Assembly: GCA_958448705.1 (NCBI GenBank)
Contig: CAUDEY010000017.1
Span: 1-41,952, forward strand
From: UMGS1322 sp900550765
Lineage (GTDB): Bacteria; Bacillota; Clostridia; Christensenellales; QALW01
Length of the DNA stretch: 41,952 bases
Direction: 5' to 3'
Shown here: positions 23,741 to 31,866 of the stretch, piece by piece
Layout of the letters: each line of letters starts with the position of its first letter
Numbering within the stretch: position 1 is the first letter of the stretch
Made by a program: the position numbers and the translations under genes
Notes under the pieces: model-generated
Databases searched by the model: none
What the model was told of the DNA's origin: nothing
Seen by the model: the letters and a program-made list of their open reading frames with translations, nothing else

Positions 23741-24574
23741 ATGACGGTGGGAATCGTTGGCCTTGGCCTGATCGGCGGATCTTTTGCCAAAGCCTTGAAA
23801 AGTTTTACGGACCATACGGTTTATGGTTGTGATACGGATGCCGCCGTTCAAGACTTTGCCGTTTATATGAACGTGATCGATGGTGTGCTGGATAAAAAAA
23901 CATTGCATGAATGTGATTATGTTCTGGTTTCTATTTTTCCTGCAGCGGCGATTGCATGGATTAAGCAGCATGCTGAAGAGATAAAAAAAGGTGCGATCGT
24001 CGTAGATTGCTGCGGTGTGAAGCAGGTTGTTTGTGAGAAATGCTTCCCGACGGCACAGGAAAATGGGTTTATTTTTATAGGTGGGCATCCCATGGCGGGA
24101 TATCATAAATCGGGCCTGAAATACTCAAGGGATACGCTGTACAAAGGGGCATCCATGATCTTGGTTATGCCCGATACGGAGGACATTGCCCTGCTTTCTT
24201 CGGTTACTAAATTTTTTAAGGAACTTGGCTTTGGAAGTGTTACTGTAACAGATGCGCAGACGCACGATAAAAATATCGCTTTTACTTCGCAGCTGGCACA
24301 TGTGGTTTCCAATGCGTATGTAAAAAGCCCGCAGGCGAAAGTTCATAAAGGGTTTTCTGCGGGAAGTTATAAGGATCTTACAAGGGTTGCTTATTTAAAT
24401 GAAGAAATGTGGACAGAGCTTTTTATGGATAACCGAAAATATTTAAAGGATGAGATCGACCATATTATTAAGGAATTGAAGAAGTATAGTGATGCCTTAG
24501 CGGCCGGCGACGCAGATACTATGAAAGCGTTGCTTAAGGATGGTAAAGTAAGAAAGGAAAGCATAGATAAGTGA
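23741..24574 (+). CDS. tyrA: Prephenate dehydrogenase
   Basis: This 277-residue NAD(P)-dependent enzyme makes 4-hydroxyphenylpyruvate, the tyrosine precursor. The Rossmann start is VGIVGLGLIGGSFAKALK, followed by VDCCGVKQVV, GGHPMAGYHKSG (catalytic His region) and FTSQLAHVVSNAY. It is a single-function form without chorismate mutase or a C-terminal ACT domain, so direct tyrosine inhibition may be weak. It starts two bases after aroF; its TGA overlaps the GTG start of aroB. Confidence 0.93.
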   Translation: MTVGIVGLGLIGGSFAKALKSFTDHTVYGCDTDAAVQDFAVYMNVIDGVLDKKTLHECDYVLVSIFPAAAIAWIKQHAEEIKKGAIVVDCCGVKQVVCEKCFPTAQENGFIFIGGHPMAGYHKSGLKYSRDTLYKGASMILVMPDTEDIALLSSVTKFFKELGFGSVTVTDAQTHDKNIAFTSQLAHVVSNAYVKSPQAKVHKGFSAGSYKDLTRVAYLNEEMWTELFMDNRKYLKDEIDHIIKELKKYSDALAAGDADTMKALLKDGKVRKESIDK

Positions 24575-25620
24575 GACAGGTGTGCGTTCACGCTTCGAAA
24601 ACATATGATATCTTAATAGAGCCCGGATTACTTCTCCGTGCAGGATTGCTTTGCCGGGAGCGTTTCGGGCTTTGCAGATTGTGTATTCTTACCGATGATA
24701 CTGTGGATGCTCTTTACGGTACGGCTGTTTTCCAAAGTTTTAAAGATGCCGGATATTCGGTAGAAAAAATCGTTATCCCTCATGGTGAGGAATCTAAAAG
24801 CGCAGAAAACCTATTGAATATTGTCAATAAGCTTGCGCAAATGCATTTTTCCCGCAGCGATATGCTGGTAGCATTAGGCGGCGGTGTAGTGGGCGATCTT
24901 TGCGGTTTCTGTGCGGCAACGTATATGAGGGGGATTCGTTTTATTCAGCTGCCGACCACACTTTTGGCGGCGGTGGATTCTTCCGTGGGAGGAAAGACAG
25001 CAGTCAATCTTCCGGCGGGAAAAAATATGTTCGGTGCGTTCTGGCAGCCGTCATTGGTGTTGTGCGATACGGACGTGCTGCATACCTTGGATGAAAAAGT
25101 ATTTGCAGACGGTACCGCGGAAATCGTAAAGTATGGTATGATTTGGGATGAAGAGCTTTTTACAGCGCTGGAGACGGGAACCTGGAACCGGGAAGATGTT
25201 ATTGCCCGATGTGTGGAAATTAAACGCGATGTCGTCAATCGGGATGAGTTTGATACCGGTCTGCGGCAAATTTTGAATTTTGGTCATACCGTAGGGCATG
25301 CGGTAGAGAGTTTAAGCCATTTTGAAATATCCCACGGAAGTGCTGTTGCAATTGGAATGACCATCGTAACACGCGCAATATGCCGGCAGGGAATGGCCAA
25401 AGAAGATGTGCTTGCCCGGCTTATAAAAACTCTGGAGGTCAATAGGCTGCCTGTAAGCTGCGGTTTTAGTGCCGAAGAGCTGTTTGAAAAGGCTATAGGC
25501 GATAAAAAGCGTGAAGGTGATAAGATTCATATCATTGCAGTAAAAGAGATCGGCAAGGCGGAAATCATCTGTATGGATCTTATTCAGCTCAAAGAATGGA
25601 TACGGCTGGGGAGCACGTGA
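24571..25620 (+). CDS. aroB: 3-dehydroquinate synthase
   Basis: This 349-residue NAD- and metal-dependent enzyme performs the second shikimate-pathway step. It has IPHGEESKSAENL, ALGGGVVGDLCGFCAATYMRG, PTTLLAAVDSSVGGKTAVN and the metal-binding RQILNFGHTVGHAVES. The start is GTG at 24571, overlapping the tyrA stop by four bases. Its own stop overlaps the aroA start (TGATG). Confidence 0.96.
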   Translation: MRQVCVHASKTYDILIEPGLLLRAGLLCRERFGLCRLCILTDDTVDALYGTAVFQSFKDAGYSVEKIVIPHGEESKSAENLLNIVNKLAQMHFSRSDMLVALGGGVVGDLCGFCAATYMRGIRFIQLPTTLLAAVDSSVGGKTAVNLPAGKNMFGAFWQPSLVLCDTDVLHTLDEKVFADGTAEIVKYGMIWDEELFTALETGTWNREDVIARCVEIKRDVVNRDEFDTGLRQILNFGHTVGHAVESLSHFEISHGSAVAIGMTIVTRAICRQGMAKEDVLARLIKTLEVNRLPVSCGFSAEELFEKAIGDKKREGDKIHIIAVKEIGKAEIICMDLIQLKEWIRLGST

Positions 25621-26882
25621 TGGATGTTTTATTAAAAGGCGGAACGCTCAGGGGAACAGTAGAGGCCATTGCTTCAAAATCTCACGTGCATCGGCTTTTG
25701 ATCTGCGCGGCACTTGCCAAGCAGGAAACAGTTATAAAAAATATCATTCCTTCTAAAGATATTTTAACTACTGCCGATTGCTTGGAAGAATATCTTGCAC
25801 AAGTTAAAAGATACGGAGATGATTTATCGATACGGCCATACCCGCGTCCGAAGGCAAAGCCGCTGCTGAATTGTACGGAAAGCGGCTCTACTTATCGCTT
25901 TCTTGTGCCGGTGGCCTGTGCCAAGGGTGTGCCCGTTGCATTTACCGGAAGCCGCCGGCTGGCAGAACGTCCGCTTTCACCGCTGTATGAGCTGCTATGC
26001 GAACATGGCTGTACGCTTTCCGAACAAGGGGTTTTCCCCTTGCACGTAAAAGGAAAATTGCAGCCAGGAAATTTTTTGATCGACGGAGGTATAAGCTCTC
26101 AATTTATCAGCGGCCTTTTGCTTGCGCTTCCGCTTTTAACAAGAGACAGCACGATTCAGATTACAGGAGAACTGCAATCGTATCCGTATATTAAAATGAC
26201 GCTGGATGCATTAAAAACATTTTCGGTGGATGTTAAAGAAGAAGGGCGGATTTTTTATATAAAGGGAAATCAGCATTTTATCAGTCCGGGAAATATTCAT
26301 GCGGAAGGAGATTGGTCCAATGCTGCGTTTTTTGCAGTGATGGGAGCATTTTCGCCCGAAGGAATTACAATTCAGGGGCTGCGTCAGAACTCGTTGCAAG
26401 GGGATAAAGCGGTTCTTGATATTTTAGCAACGTGCGGGGCGACGGTTACCTGGCGAGAAGATATGGTTGCAGTAAAACGGAATGTGCTGCGGGGCCAAAA
26501 AATTGACGCCGCACAGATTCCTGATTTAGTGCCGATCCTTGCAGTCATGGCCTGTGCTGCCGAGGGACAAACGGTTATTTATAATGCCCAAAGACTGCGG
26601 CTGAAGGAAAGCGATAGAATAGAAACCGTTTTTCGGATGATCCGATCCCTTGGCGGAAATATTGCTGTGACGCAGGATGGATTTATCATTCAGGGAACGG
26701 GGGTCTTGCAGGGAGGTACCGTAGACGGCGCTAACGATCACCGCATTGTAATGGCAGCCGCAGCCGCTTCTTGTATTTGCCGGGAGCCTGTCAGGATCCA
26801 TGGAGCGGAAGCAGTGGAAAAATCCTACCCTTATTTTTTTGAGGACATGAAAAAGCTGGGAGCTTTTTTAGAGAAAATATAG
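25620..26882 (+). CDS. aroA: 5-enolpyruvylshikimate-3-phosphate (EPSP) synthase
   Basis: This 420-residue enzyme transfers enolpyruvyl from PEP to shikimate 3-phosphate. Motifs in order are AIASKSHVHRLLI (substrate Lys/Ser), ESGSTYRFLVP, DGGISSQFISGLLLALPLL, EGDWSNAAFF, LRLKESDRIETV and GANDHRIVMAAA. The TYRF motif at the PEP site and the GSTYR pattern differ from the E. coli GNAGTAMR form and fit the clostridial class. The ATG at 25620 overlaps the aroB stop by one base; a longer in-frame start lies inside aroB and was rejected. Confidence 0.95.
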   Translation: MDVLLKGGTLRGTVEAIASKSHVHRLLICAALAKQETVIKNIIPSKDILTTADCLEEYLAQVKRYGDDLSIRPYPRPKAKPLLNCTESGSTYRFLVPVACAKGVPVAFTGSRRLAERPLSPLYELLCEHGCTLSEQGVFPLHVKGKLQPGNFLIDGGISSQFISGLLLALPLLTRDSTIQITGELQSYPYIKMTLDALKTFSVDVKEEGRIFYIKGNQHFISPGNIHAEGDWSNAAFFAVMGAFSPEGITIQGLRQNSLQGDKAVLDILATCGATVTWREDMVAVKRNVLRGQKIDAAQIPDLVPILAVMACAAEGQTVIYNAQRLRLKESDRIETVFRMIRSLGGNIAVTQDGFIIQGTGVLQGGTVDGANDHRIVMAAAAASCICREPVRIHGAEAVEKSYPYFFEDMKKLGAFLEKI

Positions 26883-26894
26883 GAGAATATTGAG

Positions 26895-28037
26895 ATGAAC
26901 ATTGAGGAATTAAGAACAAAAATTGATGGTATTGATTCACAGTTAGTAAAACTTTTGCGTGAAAGGCTGGAAATTGCCGCTTCTATTGCCGCCTATAAAA
27001 AGGAAAGGGATTTGCCTGTGCTGGATCGTTCCCGTGAACGTGAGCTGCTGAGCAAAGTGGCAGCACAGGCCGGTAAGGAATACGAAGCTGAAACAAGGAT
27101 TTTCTTTAACACCTTACTTGGCTTGAGCCGATCCTATCAAAGCAAGCTGATGGGAAGCAGCAGTTCTTACAGTGAGAAAATCGATGTGGCGATTAACAGT
27201 ACCGAAAAAATATTTCCTGAAAGTGCACTGGTTGCCTGCCAAGGGGTAGAGGGCTCATATTCGCAGCAAGCTTGTGAAAAGCTGTTCGCATCGCCGGGTT
27301 TTATGTTTTTAAATACTTGGGAGGGCGTCTTTCAGGCAGTAAACAGCGGCTTGTGCCGCTACGGCGTGCTTCCGCTTGAAAACAGCAATGCAGGCTCCGT
27401 CAACAGAATTTATGATCTGCTGGCTATGTATAATTTCAGTATTGTACGCAGTACCCGGCTGCAGATCAACCACAGTATTTTAACTAAAAAAGGCGTTAAA
27501 TTAGAGGATATAAAGGAGATTTATTCTCATGAGCAAGCCATCAAGCAGTGCAGCGAGCTATTGCAATCTATGAAAAATGTGAAGGTACATACCTGTGATA
27601 ATACGGCAATGGCTGCAAAAATGGTGGCGGAATCGGATAGAAAAGATATCGCGGCGATTTCTTCCAAGCTGTGCGCAGAGCTGTATGAGCTTGATGTGCT
27701 GAAGGAAGCGGTGCAAAACAGCGGGAACAATTATACGCGCTTTATCTGCATCAGCAAAAATCTAGAAATTTATCCCGGTGCCAATAAAACCAGTCTTATG
27801 ATCGTAACTTCGCATAAGCCGGGATCCTTATATAATGTTTTAGCGAAATTTTATTGTCTGGGAATCAATATTATTAAGTTGGAAAGCCGTCCGATCCCGG
27901 GCCGTGATTTTGATTTTATGTTTTATTTTGATATCGACGTTTCAGTATATTCTCCCAAATTTCAAATCCTTCTTTCACAGCTGGAAAGTGAAGCAGAGCA
28001 ATTCCAATATCTGGGCAGCTATACTGAGGTGATCTGA
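26895..28037 (+). CDS. pheA: Bifunctional chorismate mutase / prephenate dehydratase (P-protein)
   Basis: This 380-residue protein has three parts. AroQ-type chorismate mutase (1-88) has IDGIDSQLVKLLRERLEIA and LDRSRERELL. Prephenate dehydratase (about 110-290) has GVEGSYSQQA, LPLENSNAGSVNRIYDLL and the NYTRFICIS catalytic motif. A C-terminal ACT domain (about 298-375) has HKPGSLYNVLAKF and KLESRPIPGRDFDFMFYFD, the phenylalanine-binding ESRP segment. It makes phenylpyruvate from chorismate and should be feedback-inhibited by Phe. It also supplies prephenate to TyrA, which has no mutase of its own. The stop overlaps aroE-aroK (TGATG). Confidence 0.95.
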   Translation: MNIEELRTKIDGIDSQLVKLLRERLEIAASIAAYKKERDLPVLDRSRERELLSKVAAQAGKEYEAETRIFFNTLLGLSRSYQSKLMGSSSSYSEKIDVAINSTEKIFPESALVACQGVEGSYSQQACEKLFASPGFMFLNTWEGVFQAVNSGLCRYGVLPLENSNAGSVNRIYDLLAMYNFSIVRSTRLQINHSILTKKGVKLEDIKEIYSHEQAIKQCSELLQSMKNVKVHTCDNTAMAAKMVAESDRKDIAAISSKLCAELYELDVLKEAVQNSGNNYTRFICISKNLEIYPGANKTSLMIVTSHKPGSLYNVLAKFYCLGINIIKLESRPIPGRDFDFMFYFDIDVSVYSPKFQILLSQLESEAEQFQYLGSYTEVI

Positions 28038-29287
28038 TGGCGCCTGTGTACGGCCTTTTAGGGGAAAAGCTCGGTCATAGCTTATCGCCGCAGATTCATA
28101 AAAAGCTATGCGGTTATGCATATCAGCTTTTTGAAATGCCGCAGAGCAAAGTTAAAGAGTTTGTGAACGGACGCAGATTTCGGGCTGTTAATGTCACAAT
28201 ACCGTATAAAAAAACCGTGATGCCGCTGTGTGATTTTCTTTCTCCGCAGGCAGAACGTATTGGCAGTGTGAACACATTAAAGGTGGATGATGAAGGAAAA
28301 ATCCACGGTTATAATACGGATTATTATGGGTTTTCTTATTTGCTTAAGCGTGCGGGAATCACTCCGGCAGGGAAAAAGGTTCTCATACTGGGCAGCGGCG
28401 GCTCCAGCGTAACGGTTCAGGCTGTTTTAAGTGACCTTCATGCCGGACAGATTGTTGTGATTTCGCGCAGCGGAGAAGAGAATTATCAAAACCTTGCGCG
28501 TCATTATGATGCGCAGATTATTGTGAATACTACGCCTGTGGGGATGTTCCCTCAAAATTTGGAAGCACCAATCGAACTTTCCCGTTTTAACCGGTGTGAG
28601 GCAGTAGTAGATATCATCTATAATCCCCTGCGGACTAAACTATTGTTAGATGCAGCTAAGCTGGGTATAAACTGCAGTAATGGTTTACCTATGCTGGTGG
28701 CACAGGCAAAGATGGCTGCAGAAATTTTTACGGATACACCGCTTGCGGAGGACGAGATTGAACGGGTAATCGGCCAAATGGAAAAAGAGGCGACGAATAT
28801 CGTGCTGGTCGGTATGCCGGGGTGCGGAAAAAGTACCGTTGCCGGAGAAATCGGGCGCTTGCTGCAGCGAGAAGTACTTGATACAGATGTGCTTTGTACA
28901 GAAGAACACGGCAAAAGTATTCCAGAAATTTTTGCTTTAAGCGGAGAAGAGGCATTTCGGAAAACGGAAAGTCGAATGGCTGAAAAAGCCGGTTGCCGCT
29001 TAGGTACAGTTATTGCTACCGGCGGAGGGATCGTTAAGCGGCCGGAGAACTTTAACAGCTTGAAACAAAACGGATTTATTGTGTTTTTAGAGCGGCCGCT
29101 GAAAGAATTGGCTATGGAAGGACGTCCGCTTTCAACGGATATAGAGCAATTACAACGCTTGTATGAGGAAAGGTACCCTCTTTATTTAGAATTTTGCGAT
29201 ACAAAAATTACAGTTGCCCAGACCTGTACGGAGACAGCAGCTTTCGTGATACAGCAATTTAATCAATTTTTAGGGGTGAACGAATGA
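28037..29287 (+). CDS. aroE-aroK: Shikimate dehydrogenase - shikimate kinase fusion
   Basis: This 416-residue fusion carries two consecutive pathway steps. AroE (about 1-248) shows LGHSLSPQIH, NVTIPYKK (catalytic Lys58), GSVNT, GYNTDYYGF (Asp95), ILGSGGSS, NTTPVGMFP, DIIYNPLRTKLL and NGLPMLVAQA. AroK (about 253-416) shows Walker A GMPGCGKST (259-267), VLDTD (shikimate-binding DxD), EEAFRKTESR, IATGGGIVKR, LERPLKELAMEGRPL and EERYPLYLE. Both halves retain their catalytic residues. The AroE half is slightly short. No frameshift or internal stop separates them. It overlaps pheA by one base and the next gene by four. Confidence 0.93.
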   Translation: MAPVYGLLGEKLGHSLSPQIHKKLCGYAYQLFEMPQSKVKEFVNGRRFRAVNVTIPYKKTVMPLCDFLSPQAERIGSVNTLKVDDEGKIHGYNTDYYGFSYLLKRAGITPAGKKVLILGSGGSSVTVQAVLSDLHAGQIVVISRSGEENYQNLARHYDAQIIVNTTPVGMFPQNLEAPIELSRFNRCEAVVDIIYNPLRTKLLLDAAKLGINCSNGLPMLVAQAKMAAEIFTDTPLAEDEIERVIGQMEKEATNIVLVGMPGCGKSTVAGEIGRLLQREVLDTDVLCTEEHGKSIPEIFALSGEEAFRKTESRMAEKAGCRLGTVIATGGGIVKRPENFNSLKQNGFIVFLERPLKELAMEGRPLSTDIEQLQRLYEERYPLYLEFCDTKITVAQTCTETAAFVIQQFNQFLGVNE

Positions 29288-29811
29288 AAAATGTGAAAAG
29301 ACTTGTGCTGGCTGCCGTTTTTGCAGCACTTGCGTGCGTAGCTACGCTGATTATTACTTTTACGTTGCCTGGCGGCGGATATTTTAATTTAGGGGATTGT
29401 ATTGTAATCACTGCCGGCTGCTTGCTGGGGCCGGTTTATGGTGCGGCAGCTGCCGGAATTGGTACTGCGTTGGCGGATTTGCTCAGCGGATTTCCGGCAT
29501 ATGCTCCGGCCACATTGCTGATCAAAGCTGCTATGGCGGTGGTTGCCTGGTTATTATTTTCAAAACTAAAAAAGCGCATTCCTAAAGCGGGGCTGCTTGC
29601 GGCGGTGGTTGCTTCGGTCAGTGCGGAAGTTATTATGATTGCCGGGTATTTTGTTTTTGAATGTTTTTTATATGGCATGGAGATAGCCGTTATAGATATC
29701 GCCGGCAATGCGCTTCAGGGCGGTGCAGGTATTATTACCGGCTCATTGCTTGTATGGCTGTTTACACAAAATAAAACACTTCATAGCTTTTTCTATGAAC
29801 AAGATAGGTGA
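29284..29811 (+). CDS. ECF transporter S component (substrate-binding membrane subunit)
   Basis: This 175-residue, highly hydrophobic protein has about five or six helices. It fits the ECF S-component (PF07155-like) pattern: a start RLVLAAVFAALACVATLII, then GGGYFNLGDCIVITAGCLLG, AAAGIGTALADLLSG and a C-terminal GNALQGGAGIITGSLLVWLF. S components bind a vitamin or precursor and share the energy-coupling module EcfAAT encoded elsewhere. The ATG overlaps the aroE-aroK stop, and nadE begins six bases downstream, so a pyridine or other NAD precursor is a reasonable but unproven substrate. Confidence 0.85.
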   Translation: MKNVKRLVLAAVFAALACVATLIITFTLPGGGYFNLGDCIVITAGCLLGPVYGAAAAGIGTALADLLSGFPAYAPATLLIKAAMAVVAWLLFSKLKKRIPKAGLLAAVVASVSAEVIMIAGYFVFECFLYGMEIAVIDIAGNALQGGAGIITGSLLVWLFTQNKTLHSFFYEQDR

Positions 29812-29817
29812 AATAGA

Positions 29818-31755
29818 ATGATGGACTTTCTTCGCGCAGCCTGTTCGGTACCGGATGTACAGGTAGGAAATGTGGAATATAACTGTACAAAAATATTAGA
29901 GACACTTAAAAATATTCAGGCAGATATTCTTGCGTTTCCAGAGCTTTGCCTTACCGGTTATACTTGTGGCGATCTCTTTTTTCAGGAGACACTGTTGCGG
30001 CAGGCAGGCCAGGGCTTAAAACTGATTGCTGAAAATACGGAAAAGAAACAAGGAATTGTTATTGTAGGTTTGCCGGTAGAACTGGAAGGACAGCTTTATA
30101 ATTGTGCCGCTGTGCTTTGCAGCGGAAAAATTTGCGGTATTGTGCCTAAAACTTTTTTGCCTAACTATAATGAGTTTTATGAAAAACGCTGGTTCTCTTC
30201 CGCGCAGGAGCTTACTGATATGGTAATTTCATCTCAGGCTTTCGGAATAGAAGAAGCGTATGATATACCTGTGGGAAGAAATTTGCTTTTTACCGTAGCG
30301 GATACTGTAAAAATGGGAATAGAAATTTGCGAAGATCTTTGGGCTCCGCTGCCGCCAAGTACTTTTGCCGCTTTAAACGGGGCGGAGATCATCGTTAATA
30401 TTTCCGCCAGCAATGAAACGCTTGCTAAGCGTGCTTACCGCAATGAACTGATTCGCCAGCAATCGGCGAGGTTGCTGTGCGCTTATTTGTATACTTCAGC
30501 TGGAAGTAATGAATCAACGGCGGATTTGATTTTTTCCGGCAGCACTGTTATTGCAGAAAATGGTTCAATTTTAAAGGAGAATCAAAACTTTATTGATAAC
30601 GATTATACGCTTTGCGCGGATCTTGATATTGGCGTGCTGAAAGCGGACAGAAGAAAACTGAAAAGTTTTAAGGACGCTGGTTTTGTATACGGTAAAAAAG
30701 AAAAGTATCAGACAGTACTCTGTCCACATGGAAAGTCCATTTCCGCGGGGCAGCTGCGTGAAGTAAAAAAGCTCCCATTTGTTCCGGCTGCGCGTAAAGA
30801 TCGACTGGAACGATGCAGGGATATTTTCTGTATGCAGGTAGCTGGATTGAAAAAACGGCTGCAAACTACCGGCTGTAAGGCTGTAGTGGGTGTTAGCGGC
30901 GGTTTGGATTCTACGTTGGCGCTGCTTGTTTCTGTTGAGGCTATGCGACAGTTGGGACGGCCGGCAAAAGATGTTTACGGTATTACAATGCCTTGCTTTG
31001 GAACGTCTGCGCGGACGCATACAAATTCTATTCGCTTAATGGAAACATTGGAAATTTCTTGGCGGGAAATCGATATCAAAGAGGCCGTGCAGAAACATTT
31101 TCAGGATATCGGCCAGGATGAACGTGTGCACGATCTTACGTATGAAAACAGTCAAGCACGGGAGCGGACGCAGGTTTTGATGGACTTTGCCGGAAAAATA
31201 GGCGGATTGGTAGTCGGTACAGGAGATTTAAGTGAGCTTGCCTTGGGCTGGTGTACCTATAATGGCGATCACATGAGTATGTATGGTGTAAATGCCAGTA
31301 TTCCTAAAACGCTGATCCGCTGGATGATTGACAGCATTGCGGAATATGATGCCTTTGCACAGAGTTCACAGATTTTAAAGGATATTGTTGATACGCCTAT
31401 CAGTCCTGAACTGCTTCCTCCAGATGAAGCGGGAACAATTGCGCAAAAAACGGAGGATCTGGTCGGTCCCTACGTGCTGCATGATTTCTTTTTGTATTAT
31501 GTATTACGATATGGGTTTGAACCTGAAAAAATCTATTTGCTTGCTTGTCGGGCTTTTCAAGGAGATTTTGAACCAAATGAAATAAAAAAGTGGTTAGTTT
31601 CGTTTTATAGACGGTTCTTTTCGCAGCAGTTTAAACGCAATTGCATGCCTGACGGTGTAAAGGTTGGAACCATTTGTCTCTCCCCGCGGGGAGATTGGCG
31701 TATGCCCAGCGATGCTCATGCCGCTTTATGGATAAAAAAAGCTGAAAATTTATAA
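29818..31755 (+). CDS. nadE: Glutamine-dependent NAD+ synthetase
   Basis: This 645-residue enzyme converts nicotinate adenine dinucleotide to NAD using glutamine. The N-terminal nitrilase-like glutaminase (1-280) has Glu42 (AFPELCLTGYT), Lys111 (VPKTFLPNYNEF) and Cys171 (IEICEDLW). The C-terminal synthetase has the PP-loop VSGGLDSTLALL (about 359-370) and TGDLSELALGWCTYNGDHMS. The length fits the long glutamine-dependent form. Two adjacent ATGs (29818, 29821) are possible. It is the last gene of the unit; I see no strong terminator before the gdhA promoter. Confidence 0.96.
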   Translation: MMDFLRAACSVPDVQVGNVEYNCTKILETLKNIQADILAFPELCLTGYTCGDLFFQETLLRQAGQGLKLIAENTEKKQGIVIVGLPVELEGQLYNCAAVLCSGKICGIVPKTFLPNYNEFYEKRWFSSAQELTDMVISSQAFGIEEAYDIPVGRNLLFTVADTVKMGIEICEDLWAPLPPSTFAALNGAEIIVNISASNETLAKRAYRNELIRQQSARLLCAYLYTSAGSNESTADLIFSGSTVIAENGSILKENQNFIDNDYTLCADLDIGVLKADRRKLKSFKDAGFVYGKKEKYQTVLCPHGKSISAGQLREVKKLPFVPAARKDRLERCRDIFCMQVAGLKKRLQTTGCKAVVGVSGGLDSTLALLVSVEAMRQLGRPAKDVYGITMPCFGTSARTHTNSIRLMETLEISWREIDIKEAVQKHFQDIGQDERVHDLTYENSQARERTQVLMDFAGKIGGLVVGTGDLSELALGWCTYNGDHMSMYGVNASIPKTLIRWMIDSIAEYDAFAQSSQILKDIVDTPISPELLPPDEAGTIAQKTEDLVGPYVLHDFFLYYVLRYGFEPEKIYLLACRAFQGDFEPNEIKKWLVSFYRRFFSQQFKRNCMPDGVKVGTICLSPRGDWRMPSDAHAALWIKKAENL

Positions 31756-31783
31756 AAATTCACTGTGTGGTATCTATAAATTC

Positions 31784-31812
31784 TTGACATACAACACATT
31801 GTATACTATAAT
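31784..31812 (+). promoter_or_regulatory. Perfect-consensus SigA promoter of gdhA
   Basis: TTGACA (31784-31789) and TATAAT (31807-31812) are both exact consensus hexamers with a 17-base spacer, about 55 bases before gdhA. Confidence 0.92.
31789..31804. promoter_or_regulatory. Inverted repeat inside the gdhA promoter spacer
   Basis: ATACAA (31789-31794) and TTGTAT (31799-31804) form a perfect dyad around CACA, filling the spacer between the -35 and -10. A repressor bound here would block RNA polymerase; the factor is unknown. Confidence 0.4.
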
Positions 31813-31866
31813 CAATAAGCAGTGATTTGGCTGTTTATATATTCAAAATTTAGAGGGGGAATTTTA

